Part shown: in pieces, positions 17,299 through 26,758 of the stretch
Layout: the number at the start of each line of letters is the position of its first letter
Position numbering within the stretch: the stretch's first letter is position 1
Assembly: GCA_013151245.1 (NCBI GenBank)
Contig: JAADIR010000122.1
Location: forward strand, 1-33,684
From: Chlorobiota bacterium
GTDB taxonomy: Bacteria; Bacteroidota; Ignavibacteria; Ignavibacteriales; Melioribacteraceae
Reading direction: 5' to 3'
Length of the DNA stretch: 33,684 bases
Position numbers and translations under genes: made by a program
Notes under the pieces: generated by a model
Database searches by the model: none
What the model was told of the DNA's origin: nothing
The model's input: only the letters and a program-made list of their open reading frames with translations

Positions 17299-17766
17299 AT
17301 GCCCAAAACCAACGCCGTTCGTATTTTAGAGAGTAAAAGAATTGAATTCGATTTAATAGAATATGAATTCGACGACGACGAATTGGACGCTCTTTCCGTT
17401 GCGAAAAAGATTCCGGCAAATCCCGAAACGGTTTTCAAAACCCTTGTCGCCCGCGGCGATAAGAGCGGAATAAACGTCTTTGTCGTTCCCGGGAACTTCG
17501 AATTGAATCTCAAAAAAGCGGCGGCGGCAAGCGGCAATAAAAAAGCGGAGTTGATTAAAGTTAAAGAACTTCTTCCTCTTACCGGTTATGTGCGCGGCGG
17601 CTGTTCGCCCGTGGGAATGAAAAAGAACTTCCCCGTTTTCATAGACGAAACGGCGCAGTTGTTTGAAAAGATTTACGTCAGCGCAGGCGTTAGGGGAATG
17701 CAGATATTTATTTCGCCGTCTGATCTGCAAAATATTTGCGGCGGAGAATTTTATGATTTAATTTAG
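17299..17766 (+). CDS. ybaK: Cys-tRNA(Pro) deacylase, YbaK/EbsC family
   Basis: MPKTNAVRILESKRIEFDLIEYEFDDDELDALSVAKKI...VFKTLVARGDKSGINVFVVPGNFELNLKKAA...LTGYVRGGCSPVGMKK. Confidence 0.93.
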   Translation: MPKTNAVRILESKRIEFDLIEYEFDDDELDALSVAKKIPANPETVFKTLVARGDKSGINVFVVPGNFELNLKKAAAASGNKKAELIKVKELLPLTGYVRGGCSPVGMKKNFPVFIDETAQLFEKIYVSAGVRGMQIFISPSDLQNICGGEFYDLI

Positions 17767-18161
17767 TTCTCTAGTTCGTTCAGCAAACTCCAAAACGCCT
17801 GAGCGTCTTCAAAGACTTGCCATTGTGTGATTTTCCCGTTTTCAATTTTAACTTTCCAAGATAAAGGAAGCCGCCAAAATTTTTCGGCGCTGTTTTTATC
17901 TCGGATAAAACCGGAAACCTCGCCGGTAAAAACAACGCATCCCTCTTTCCCGAACATTTTGTCAACGGCAACGGAATAAGCGTCCACATTTTCGAAATGG
18001 CGTTTCCACATTTTAATTACTTTTGCGCGTCCGGCAATTTCATTTTCGTTAGAGTCAATAAACGCGTGCTTTTCGGCAAGCAGACTCTCCATAGCTTGAA
18101 TATTGTTGTCGTTTACCGCTCTCAAAAAATCTTTTACTATCTTTTTTGAAGAAGCGTCCAT
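17763..18161 (-). CDS. NTF2-like/SnoaL-type protein
   Basis: KKIVKDFLRAVNDNNIQAMESLLAEKHAFIDSNENEIAGRAKVIKMWKRHF pattern. Confidence 0.8.
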   Translation of the reverse strand: MDASSKKIVKDFLRAVNDNNIQAMESLLAEKHAFIDSNENEIAGRAKVIKMWKRHFENVDAYSVAVDKMFGKEGCVVFTGEVSGFIRDKNSAEKFWRLPLSWKVKIENGKITQWQVFEDAQAFWSLLNELEN

Positions 18162-18237
18162 TTCTTTTCCGTTTATATTTCTTTCTCAGAGAGCGAATTA
18201 AAAACTTAAGAGATAAAAATCATTTAATGAATCGGTT

Positions 18238-19038
18238 CTATTTCCCCTTGTAATATTTCAGCGCTTCGGGCGTCCATTCTTTTAATTGTTTGATCCTCGT
18301 TTCGTTTGACGGATGCGTGCTTAAAAATTCCGGCGGCGCGCTTCCCCCCTGCCGCGAGAAGCGTTGCCAGAAGATTGGAGCTTCCCTCGGATTGTAACCC
18401 GCCATCGCCATAAATATCAAGCCGAGATGATCGGCTTCGCTTTCGTGCGAGCGGCTGTAAGGCAGCATCACTCCCACTTCCGTGCCCAAACCGTAAGCGG
18501 TAAGCCACAAAGCTTTTGTTTCGGAAGGTTCGTCTTTTAACGCAATTGTTAAAGCGACTCCGCCGAGCGAACGGAGCAGACCTTGGCTCATTCTTTCGGC
18601 GCCGTGTTCGGCGATTGCATGAGCTATTTCGTGCCCTAAAACAACGGCTAATCCCGTTTCGGTTTTTGTGTATGGCAGAATCCCTTCGTAAACGACAACT
18701 TTGCCGCCGGGCATGCACCACGCGTTTGCTTCTTTGCTCCGAACGAGATTAAATTCCCAACGGTAGCCTTTTAATTCATTCTGTAAATTATTTTGCCGCA
18801 TAAATTTCTCAACCGCTTTCTGAATTCTTCTTCCCACTTTTTTAACAAGCTGCGTTTGAGTTCTGTTTGAGCTTAATTTATTTTGTTTCAGAAAATCGTC
18901 GTATTGCGAATAGCTCATTGAAAGTAATTCCGACGAGGAAATAAGATTTAGCTGCGACCGGTTTGTTAACGGAACCGTTCTGCAAGCCGCGATAATAAAG
19001 GCGATAATAAAGGCAATGGAAATTATTTTTGTTTTCAT
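18238..19038 (-). CDS. M48 family metallopeptidase (lipoprotein)
   Basis: Lipobox IIAACR; HEIAH zinc site in VVLGHEIAHAIAEHGAERMSQ; ESEADHLGLIFMAMAGY. Confidence 0.93.
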   Translation of the reverse strand: MKTKIISIAFIIAFIIAACRTVPLTNRSQLNLISSSELLSMSYSQYDDFLKQNKLSSNRTQTQLVKKVGRRIQKAVEKFMRQNNLQNELKGYRWEFNLVRSKEANAWCMPGGKVVVYEGILPYTKTETGLAVVLGHEIAHAIAEHGAERMSQGLLRSLGGVALTIALKDEPSETKALWLTAYGLGTEVGVMLPYSRSHESEADHLGLIFMAMAGYNPREAPIFWQRFSRQGGSAPPEFLSTHPSNETRIKQLKEWTPEALKYYKGK

Positions 19039-19067
19039 TGTATCATGAATCCCTTAATTATTCATTG

Positions 19068-19925
19068 TCAATATACTTCCGGAACGAAAGTCTGATCGCT
19101 AAAAGGCGCGCGAACATAACCTTCGCCTTGCTGTCTAGGCGGAAGTTTTACAGGCTCCGGCGTCAAATCTTTATAAGGGATTACGCTTAAAAGATGATGA
19201 ATTGTGTTAAGCCGCGCCCGCTTTTTATCGTCGGCGTTTACAACCCACCAAGGCGATTGTTTGATGTCGGTATATTTGAACATTTCATCTTTGGCTTTAG
19301 AATATTCAACCCACCTCGCGCGCGATTCCAAATCCATCGGGCTTAATTTCCAGCGTTTCGCCCTGTCGTTAATTCTGCTTTGGAACCTGCGCTCCTGTTC
19401 TTCGTTGCTTACTGAAAAATAATATTTTATTAAAATAATTCCCGAGCGGATTAGCATTCGCTCAAATTCAGGACAAGTGCGAAAAAATTCACGGTATTCC
19501 TCGTCCGTGCAAAATCCCATCACGCGTTCAACTCCGGCGCGGTTGTACCAGCTTCTGTCAAATAAAACCATTTCTCCGGCGGCGGGAAGATTCGGCGCGT
19601 ATCTCTGAAAATACCATTGGCTCTTTTCCTTTTCCGTCGGAGTGCCGAGCGCAACAACCTTACAGATACGGGGGTTCAGAGTTTGCGTGATTCTCTTTAT
19701 TACTCCTCCCTTTCCGGCGGCGTCGCGTCCTTCAAAGAGGATAACAACCTTCAAACCCTCGTGCTTAATCCATTCCTGAAGTTTAACCAGTTCTATTTGG
19801 AGCTTTTTTAGCTCGCTCTCATAGAAATGCTTTTTTAACTTTTTCCTGTTGTCGTCATGATCGTTTTTGTTTGAACCGCTTTGCGCGGATCCTTTTTTTT
19901 CATATTCTTTCTTTTTATGGCTCAT
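19068..19925 (-). CDS. ppk2: Polyphosphate kinase 2 family protein
   Basis: VVILFEGRDAAGKGGVIKRITQTLNPR, FDRSWYNRAGVERVMGFC, SPWWVVNADDKKRARLNTI. Confidence 0.95.
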   Translation of the reverse strand: MSHKKKEYEKKGSAQSGSNKNDHDDNRKKLKKHFYESELKKLQIELVKLQEWIKHEGLKVVILFEGRDAAGKGGVIKRITQTLNPRICKVVALGTPTEKEKSQWYFQRYAPNLPAAGEMVLFDRSWYNRAGVERVMGFCTDEEYREFFRTCPEFERMLIRSGIILIKYYFSVSNEEQERRFQSRINDRAKRWKLSPMDLESRARWVEYSKAKDEMFKYTDIKQSPWWVVNADDKKRARLNTIHHLLSVIPYKDLTPEPVKLPPRQQGEGYVRAPFSDQTFVPEVY

Positions 19926-20073
19926 TTCTTCCTCTGGAAAGTAAAATGATGATAACAGTTACTATTTAAGTTTTTTTATGAATAATTCAAAATATTTTTT
20001 AAAGTTTATTTTATGAATGATTTGCATTACTCGACTTATTTAACTTTTTTGAATCTTCAAATTTTTATTATTG

Positions 20074-20997
20074 ATGCATATTTTTGAAAATATATCGTTC
20101 GTTCTGATCTCGATAATTGCTCTTTGGGGCGGCGCGTATCTTGTGGTTGAATCGGCGTCGCGAATTGCTAAAAAGCTGGGACTTTCCGAACTTGTAATCG
20201 GACTTACGATTGTAGCCATCGCCACGTCTGCGCCGGAATTTGCCGTAACCGTGCTTGCCGCTTTCAGGGGACACATGCAGATATCGGTCGGCAATATCGT
20301 CGGGTCGAACATTTTTAATTTGGGAATAATTCTCGGATTGGTTTCAATCTTTTCCGTCGTTAAAATTTCTAAGCCTATGCTCTATAGAGACGGCGGGCTC
20401 TTAGTCGGCGCGGGCGTCCTCCTTCTTATTTTCTTTTATGATCTTTCTCTTTCGGTTTGGGAAGGATTGACGCTTATTGCAATATTAATTTCATACATAA
20501 TATATTTGGTTAGACACAAAGAGAATGTTGAAGAAGAAGAACTTCCTTCGGGAGGGTATCGCTGGTATGATCCGGTTCTATTTGCCGCCGGAATCGCCAT
20601 TATTTTAGCGGGCGCCGATTTTCTTGTTGACGGCGCAACGGGATTGGCTCGTTATTTCGGGTTGTCGGAGTGGCTGATTGCCGTTACTATTGTGGCTTCG
20701 GGAACTTCCATTCCGGAACTTGCAACTTCTATTGTCGCTCTTTCAAAAGGACGACACGGTATTTCGGCGGGAAATCTTATCGGCAGCGATTTGTTCAATA
20801 TGCTCGGCGTACTCGGCGTCGCAACGCTTTTTCGTTCGCTTCAAATTACTTCGTCCGATTATTTCAGTTTAATTCTTTTGGCGGGAAACTTAATTATTCT
20901 TGTGGTTTTAATGAGAAGGAAATGGCGGCTGACAACGGGAGAAGGAATTATACTTATTCTTATTGCGCTGGCGCGGTGGGCGGTGGTTATTAATTAG
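20074..20997 (+). CDS. Calcium/sodium antiporter (CaCA family, YrbG-like)
   Basis: Paired alpha repeats ATSAPEFAVTVLAAFRG..SVGNIVGSNIFNLG and ASGTSIPELATSIVALSKG..SAGNLIGSDLFNMLG. Confidence 0.95.
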   Translation: MHIFENISFVLISIIALWGGAYLVVESASRIAKKLGLSELVIGLTIVAIATSAPEFAVTVLAAFRGHMQISVGNIVGSNIFNLGIILGLVSIFSVVKISKPMLYRDGGLLVGAGVLLLIFFYDLSLSVWEGLTLIAILISYIIYLVRHKENVEEEELPSGGYRWYDPVLFAAGIAIILAGADFLVDGATGLARYFGLSEWLIAVTIVASGTSIPELATSIVALSKGRHGISAGNLIGSDLFNMLGVLGVATLFRSLQITSSDYFSLILLAGNLIILVVLMRRKWRLTTGEGIILILIALARWAVVIN

Positions 20998-21206
20998 GAT
21001 TAAGGTTGAGTTTTAGGTTGAGGACGGGAGATTACATTTGCGTAGAATTAGAAATGTTTTTATATGTCAGAATCTGATGAATTTATTTCTCCCATCTATT
21101 TTCCTCAATGTTCGATAGTAAGACGAGCGATAAAGAACAAAAAACCGGACGCTTATAATATATTTTATCAGAGAACCGTTTCCGTCTTACTTTATGCGAA
21201 AATATT

Positions 21207-22340
21207 TTAACCGGCAATTTCTTTTAAAGCGTCAACTGCAATATCTATTTCCTCTTTTGTATTGTAAAAATGCGGCGCCATTCTTATTAATCCTTCGCGG
21301 AGTTCTCCCGTAATATTCCGTTTTTTTAATTCCGCGAGAATGGTCTCCGGTTTGTTTATTGGAAAAGTTACAATGCCGGCTCTGTTAATATCCGCAACTC
21401 CGTCGAGCAGCGGAACTATTCCTATTGCGGTCAATTTCTCAATAAAATAATTTGTGTTTGAAAGGACTTCCTTTTCAATTTCATTGATTCCGACAGAATC
21501 AAAAAGTTCCAGCGATTTATCGAACGCGACAATACCGAGCGCGTTCATAGTTCCCGTTTGATATCGGGAGGCGTCCGGTTTTAATGAAAGATTGTAATCG
21601 GTTAGATTCCACGCGTCGTTAACGGAAAGCCAGCCGATTTCTGGCTGCTTCAAAATATCTTTCAGTCTGTCCGACAGATACAAGTAAGAAGTTCCCATAA
21701 TACTCATAAACCATTTCTGCGCTCCGCCGGCGAGAAAATCTATTTTTGATTTTTGAACGTCAATTTCCACAACGCCCGCGCCTTGAATTGCATCGACTGA
21801 AAAGATTATTCCTTTAGCGTCGCAAATCTCTCCGAGCGTTTCAACGTCCGTTCTAAAACCCGATAGAAACTGAACCAAACTGATTGAAATCAATTTCGTT
21901 CTTTCCGTGATTGCTTTTTCAATATCGCTTAATTCGACTATTCCGTTTTTCGATTTCACAAAATCAATTTCAACGCCGCGCTTTTTCAAATTTAAAAACG
22001 GGTAAACATTTGACGGAAATTCAATATCATTTAAAATAATTCTATCGCCGCTTTTCCATTCAATTCCGTTAGCCAAAACGCTCAAAGCGTTCGAAACGTT
22101 GTCTTTCCAAGCTATTTGTTCGGGTTTACAGTTCAGAACTTTGGCAAGTTTTAGTTTTGCTTTTTTATCGGCGAGCAAAAACATTTCAAATGATTTTTTC
22201 AAATTCAAACTTCGCGCTTCAAGATAGTCGTCAATTCTTTTTCTAACGCGCGTTGTCAGCGGTCCGATAGAAGCGTGATTAAAATATACCGCGCCCTCGC
22301 CGATGTGCGGAAAGGTATTTCTTATTTCATTTTTATTCAT
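21207..22340 (-). CDS. Aminotransferase class V-fold PLP-dependent enzyme
   Basis: GEGAVYFNHASIGPL, LFSVDAIQGAGVVEIDVQKSKIDFLAGGAQKWFMS (PLP Lys region). Start set at ATG 22340 (MNKNEIRNTFPHIG). Confidence 0.92.
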   Translation of the reverse strand: MNKNEIRNTFPHIGEGAVYFNHASIGPLTTRVRKRIDDYLEARSLNLKKSFEMFLLADKKAKLKLAKVLNCKPEQIAWKDNVSNALSVLANGIEWKSGDRIILNDIEFPSNVYPFLNLKKRGVEIDFVKSKNGIVELSDIEKAITERTKLISISLVQFLSGFRTDVETLGEICDAKGIIFSVDAIQGAGVVEIDVQKSKIDFLAGGAQKWFMSIMGTSYLYLSDRLKDILKQPEIGWLSVNDAWNLTDYNLSLKPDASRYQTGTMNALGIVAFDKSLELFDSVGINEIEKEVLSNTNYFIEKLTAIGIVPLLDGVADINRAGIVTFPINKPETILAELKKRNITGELREGLIRMAPHFYNTKEEIDIAVDALKEIAG

Positions 22341-22414
22341 CTCTGTAATCCGGAATAAAATAGTATAATGTTTCGCAAAAGTTAACAAATATGTAGATGA
22401 GAAGTAAACTGCGG

Positions 22415-22450
22415 TTTCCGAACGGAAAATAATTTTCGGACGTTCGGAAA
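22415..22450. promoter_or_regulatory. Inverted repeat in divergent intergenic region
   Basis: TTTCCGAACG (22415-22424) / CGTTCGGAAA (22441-22450), 10-bp perfect arms, enclosing an inner GAAAAT-A-ATTTTC. Confidence 0.6.
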
Positions 22451-22530
22451 GATTTCAATTAACAATTCGTTTTTAATTTAACTCCGACTTTTTTATTTTG
22501 AATTTTCGAAAACGGGAAAAGGGATTTACT

Positions 22531-23370
22531 ATGGATAATAAAAACTCAATCGTATTGATTACCGGCGCGTCGTCCGGAATAGGGAAAGCGCTGGCGTTAG
22601 AATTTTATAAAAACAATTATACGGTAATTGCGGCGGGAAGAAATAAATCAAAACTTGAACGGCTTGAAGCTCAAGGGATTCATACAAAACAATTTGATAT
22701 TACAAATTACGGGGAGATGGAAGAAGCTGTAAAAAGTATAATTGAAGAGTTCGGCGGCGTTGATATTTTGGTAAACAACGCCGGCTACGGTTTAATGGCT
22801 CCGATTGTTGACGTAACGCTTTCCGATTTTAAAAATCAATTTGAAACAAATCTATTTGCTCAGCTTGAATTAACCGGGAATGTGCTTCCTTCGATGAAAG
22901 AAAAGAGGAAAGGAACGATAATTAATATCGGCAGTATTTCGGGAATTGTAACGACTCCGTTTGCGGGGGCTTACTGCGCCAGCAAAGCCGCTTTTCATGC
23001 GGTTTCAGACGCGATGCGGATGGAGCTTTCTCCTTTTGGCATTGACGTAATTACAATCAAGCCGGGCGGAATCGTTTCGGAATTCGGCGCGAGAGCCGCA
23101 GACGAGACTTTAAATATAAATCTCAGCGCCGATTATCTTCCGATTAAAGACGATTTAATTATGCGCGCTAAAAGTTCGCAGATTGGCGCAATGCCCGCCG
23201 ATAAATTTGCCCGCAAAGTCGTTAAAACCGTCTCCGCCGGAAAAGCTCCCGCTGAAATGTTTTTAGGAACGATGAGTTTCCTTCTTCCTTTACTGAAGAA
23301 AACGCTTCCGATCAAAACGCTTGATAAAATTTTAAACAAAAGATTCGGAATCGACAAACTGAAAAAGTGA
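22531..23370 (+). CDS. SDR family oxidoreductase
   Basis: VLITGASSGIGKALA, VDILVNNAGYG, NIGSISG, YCASKAAFHAVSDAMRMEL. Start at ATG 22531 favoured. Confidence 0.95.
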   Translation: MDNKNSIVLITGASSGIGKALALEFYKNNYTVIAAGRNKSKLERLEAQGIHTKQFDITNYGEMEEAVKSIIEEFGGVDILVNNAGYGLMAPIVDVTLSDFKNQFETNLFAQLELTGNVLPSMKEKRKGTIINIGSISGIVTTPFAGAYCASKAAFHAVSDAMRMELSPFGIDVITIKPGGIVSEFGARAADETLNINLSADYLPIKDDLIMRAKSSQIGAMPADKFARKVVKTVSAGKAPAEMFLGTMSFLLPLLKKTLPIKTLDKILNKRFGIDKLKK

Positions 23371-23395
23371 AATCTTCTTTGTCGCTAAAAACGAA

Positions 23396-23581
23396 TTATT
23401 TTCCCCGTTTCTTTTTAATCAATTCGTCGTGATACGATCCTTCCCTAATCAATTTGGCTCCGCAGTTCGGGCATCGTTCTTCTTGGCATGGAATTCCTCT
23501 TTTATGAGGAGCCGCGTAATTGCATTTCGGGCAATAACAGTTTCCTCCACGTCCCATTGCATGTCTTTCCAATGACGGCAT
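23396..23581 (-). CDS. Small zinc-ribbon protein
   Basis: 61 aa with two CxxC pairs (CYCPKC, CPNC) in MPSLERHAMGRGGNCYCPKCNYAAPHKRGIPCQEERCPNCGAKLIREGSYHDEL. Confidence 0.8.
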   Translation of the reverse strand: MPSLERHAMGRGGNCYCPKCNYAAPHKRGIPCQEERCPNCGAKLIREGSYHDELIKKKRGK

Positions 23582-23596
23582 AATAATTTCTCCTTT

Positions 23597-24835
23597 TTAT
23601 CCGCAGTTAAGTTTGTTGACAAATCTGTAACTTAAAAGAGTTAAAAGCGCAACGACAATGAACGCCGCCGTATATCCGGTAAAAAGGATTATGCTTCCCA
23701 ACACAAGCGGAATAATTGCGACCGCTAAGTTGAAAGATCCGTAAATTCCCGTATATAGCGCGCGGTTGGCGTCGTTCGTAATTTCAATAAAAACTCCGGA
23801 CGAGGCAATTCTGTAACCGCTGAACGATATTCCGTTTACAAAAAATAAAATTGCAAAGAAACGAAAATCTAAAAATCCCAAGAACAAAATCGCCAGAAGC
23901 GGTATTGTAGATTGAATAACGACAACCGCTTTCATCACGCCTTTAAATTTATAAAGTTTAACAACTTTAGCCCATAAAAGGTTCGAAATTATCATGCCGA
24001 TAATCTGCGCCGCCAAAAAATTTCCAATCCAATAAGGCGGAACGTCGAAGCCGCTTTTTATTGAAGCGGTGATAAACGGAATGGAAGTAAAGCCCAAACC
24101 GTAAAGGTTTATGGCGAAAAGCAGATTCTTCATATTCGAATCGGTTCTTAAAACGTAAGGAACTTTTTTCAGCTGCGACCAAACGCTTATCTTTTTTTGC
24201 GGCGCAAACGATTCGGTCTCCTTAAGGAAAAGGAATCCGACGGCTGCGATAAATAAAAACAGCGGGGCAAAGGTAAACATCAATTCATAATTTTTGGGAT
24301 ACTCAAATTGGCGGAGCAACTGTCTTACTATTAAAGCGGAAAGGAAAAGTCCGATTGAACTTACCAACTGTCTTCTAACAAAAAACTTCTTTCTTAATTC
24401 TCCTTTGATTGTTTTGCCGAGGATGTCCGTGTAAGGCACGCCGGCAAGCGCGCCGCTGATGGAAAAAGCGAACATCCATAAAAAGACGAGAACGATTATC
24501 AAGTTTGCCGAGATGCTTTTGTGAACAAAGAGCGTAACGCCGACTCCGGCAAGCGCGGCTACTCTGAGATAAATTCCCAGCAGAAGAAATTTTTTCTTTT
24601 TCGGTTTGCTTGAAATATAACCGGCAAAAAGAATTTGCGAAATAAGAGGGACGCCGACCATAATTGAAGTAAGAATTCCAACGTGAAGCTGAGTTCCTCC
24701 GGAAGAAAGAATTAGCGAGGGCATAACCGTATTTGTATCGGCGAACGCTTTTGCCAGCGCCAGCCAAAAAGCATGCCACAAGAAAAAACGGTAGTTGTTA
24801 TTTTTTTCTATTCTAATCAATTTTAACTTCTGCAA
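23597..24835 (-). CDS. MFS transporter
   Basis: About 12 hydrophobic segments across 412 aa with MFS-type layout. Confidence 0.85.
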   Translation of the reverse strand: MQKLKLIRIEKNNNYRFFLWHAFWLALAKAFADTNTVMPSLILSSGGTQLHVGILTSIMVGVPLISQILFAGYISSKPKKKKFLLLGIYLRVAALAGVGVTLFVHKSISANLIIVLVFLWMFAFSISGALAGVPYTDILGKTIKGELRKKFFVRRQLVSSIGLFLSALIVRQLLRQFEYPKNYELMFTFAPLFLFIAAVGFLFLKETESFAPQKKISVWSQLKKVPYVLRTDSNMKNLLFAINLYGLGFTSIPFITASIKSGFDVPPYWIGNFLAAQIIGMIISNLLWAKVVKLYKFKGVMKAVVVIQSTIPLLAILFLGFLDFRFFAILFFVNGISFSGYRIASSGVFIEITNDANRALYTGIYGSFNLAVAIIPLVLGSIILFTGYTAAFIVVALLTLLSYRFVNKLNCG

Positions 24836-24855
24836 AGATTAAGCGGAACAAGGGC

Positions 24856-26514
24856 TTATCGCGGTAATGCGCCGTAAAGAAACGTGTTGCCTTCGGGTCT
24901 TTGATTGTTTGATATCTTTTCGTCCGTAACCCGAATCAAATTGATCTCTTTTTTGTCAACGTAAGGAAGTTTTGGAATGGCGTGAATTCCGTTGAAATTT
25001 TCCCGTCCAAGTTTCAGAATATCGAACGATTCGTTTTTACCGACAAACCAGCAATGATAGACTTTGTTCGAGTCCAAGTCCGGCAAGTTGTCAACTTTAA
25101 GCAATCCTTTCCCTTCGGAAAAAGAGAGGAAAAGTTTTCCGGTTGCTTCGGAAGAATTTCCGCTTCCGACAAGATTAACAATTTCAACGTCTTTCTTTTT
25201 CAAGAAATCAATTATCGCTTTGTTTGCCGTTATAAATTCCGATTGTTTTCGCAAATCGCTTCTCAGGTTATTTAGCGAGTTTGTTAAACGCAGAACTTTT
25301 GTTTTCAAATCGCCCGTTTGCTGATAGAAATATACGGTTGAAATTCCCGCCGCAACAAGAAGAACAAACAACAAAATCAGCGCCCAAGGCGCCGACCGTT
25401 TTTCCATCATAAGTTCCGTTTGGGCGTCGTAATCAAGCGGAAGTTTTTCTTTTTGAATCTCTCTTTTCTCTTTCTCTTTCTCCGGTTTGGGTTTCGGTTT
25501 CGCTTCCGGTTTTGCTTTTTCCTTTTTCGGTTCGTTTCCTTTTTCTTCCGTTTTTTCAACTGCGGGCTGAGCCGGTTCTGTAATTTTTTCGGGAGGAGCG
25601 GTTTCTTTTTGAACGGCTTTCGGTTTGCTTTTCACGTCTTCGCTTATTGACGTCTCTTCTTTTTGCTTTAAGATTTTTTCTTTTATTTCGTCTTTAAAAC
25701 CCAACAGTTTTTTTGCAACGTTATCCTTTAGTTTCGGATCGGGAATGTCGAGTTCAAGAACTGTGGGAATAAGAGAAACGACATTTTGAAGTTCGCCCAG
25801 TTCTTTGCGCGGAAGATAACCTCCGCCTTTAACATATTTTTTAAACCGAATAAAATTTGCAACGTCCAGACAGCCGAGAGCGAAAGCCGAAATCATTTCG
25901 TAAACGTCGGGATCGTCTTCGGCGTTTAAGGCGCTTTCGGCAACGAGAAGAAAATCTTTTAAACCGTAAAGAGCCGTCATTACTTTATTTCTAACGGTTT
26001 CAATAGGAAGAGAGAGTTTGTCTTTAATTTCATCCAGGGAATAACCTTCGTAATATGCAAGGTGGATGACAAACTTTTGCGCGTCGGAAAGATGATCGAG
26101 ACCGGCTTCGATTTTATGCCGGACTCTCATCGCCGTGTGCAGGTCCATCGGCGCAATATCGCGCGGTAGAAAGGGCAGAATAAAATAGTCTTCGTATTCG
26201 TCGTCGTAGAAATCCAGAGCCTGATTTGTCGGTCTGCTTCTTCTAACGGAGTCAACGGCTCTGTTGCGGGCAAGAGAGATCAGCCAAACATAAGGGTTGC
26301 CGTTTGTAAAATCAAATTTGTCGATCTTCCGCCAAATAATCGTGAAAACTTCAACAAGAATATATTCGGCGGATTTTGTGTCCGGCGCAATTTTTTTTAC
26401 GAGCGTAAATAGAAGCGAAGAGTATCTGTTGTATAATTCTTCGAGCGCCAGGGAGTGGTACTTGGAAACCTCGCGTAATAAATCTAAATCCGATAATTCA
26501 GAATATTTGCTCAA
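24856..26514 (-). CDS. ECF-type sigma-70 factor fused to an RskA-like membrane anti-sigma region
   Basis: sigma2-like YILVEVFTIIWRKIDKFDFTNGNPYVWLISLARNRAVDSVRR; sigma4-like LDHLSDAQKFVIHLAYYEGYSLDEIKDKLSLPIETVRNKVMTALYGLKDFL; RskA-like EMISAFALGCLDVANFIRFKKYVKGGGYLPRKELGELQNVVSLIPTVLELDIPDPKLKDNV; K/E/P-rich linker; one TM segment (about aa 375-397); C-terminal RskA-like extracytoplasmic domain. Start is TTG. Confidence 0.85.
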   Translation of the reverse strand: MSKYSELSDLDLLREVSKYHSLALEELYNRYSSLLFTLVKKIAPDTKSAEYILVEVFTIIWRKIDKFDFTNGNPYVWLISLARNRAVDSVRRSRPTNQALDFYDDEYEDYFILPFLPRDIAPMDLHTAMRVRHKIEAGLDHLSDAQKFVIHLAYYEGYSLDEIKDKLSLPIETVRNKVMTALYGLKDFLLVAESALNAEDDPDVYEMISAFALGCLDVANFIRFKKYVKGGGYLPRKELGELQNVVSLIPTVLELDIPDPKLKDNVAKKLLGFKDEIKEKILKQKEETSISEDVKSKPKAVQKETAPPEKITEPAQPAVEKTEEKGNEPKKEKAKPEAKPKPKPEKEKEKREIQKEKLPLDYDAQTELMMEKRSAPWALILLFVLLVAAGISTVYFYQQTGDLKTKVLRLTNSLNNLRSDLRKQSEFITANKAIIDFLKKKDVEIVNLVGSGNSSEATGKLFLSFSEGKGLLKVDNLPDLDSNKVYHCWFVGKNESFDILKLGRENFNGIHAIPKLPYVDKKEINLIRVTDEKISNNQRPEGNTFLYGALPR

Positions 26515-26758
26515 ATTCTACAACGTTTAGTTAGTGAATGTTTTAAAAGTAACTTTAAGTACAATGAAAATCAATTGCACTAAAATAATAAAAATAAGTT
26601 TCACAATTTAACCGATAGGAAAGCGGAAGATGTTTAAAGTCCGATTTGCAAGGGTAATATTATTGTAGGAAAAGATAAAAAAGAATGTTAAGAAACTCCG
26701 AAGGTCGCGGACTCTGTGAGAGCGACATTATCCGTCGCCGTTATCGGCAATAACATCG

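Noticed and set aside
17763-17766. Overlapping convergent stop codons of ybaK and the NTF2-like gene
   Set aside because: Common in compact bacterial genomes; not unusual.
18224-18721. 165-aa minus-strand ORF in an alternate frame of the M48 gene
   Set aside because: Arg/Ser-rich out-of-frame shadow of a clear M48 peptidase.
21117-21191. AGTAAGACG / CGTCTTACT 9-bp inverted repeat
   Set aside because: Short arms 57 bp apart in AT-rich intergenic DNA; weak evidence of function.
25420-25650. 76-aa Phe/Arg-rich + strand ORF
   Set aside because: Antisense to the K/E/P-rich linker of the sigma/anti-sigma fusion; composition artefact.
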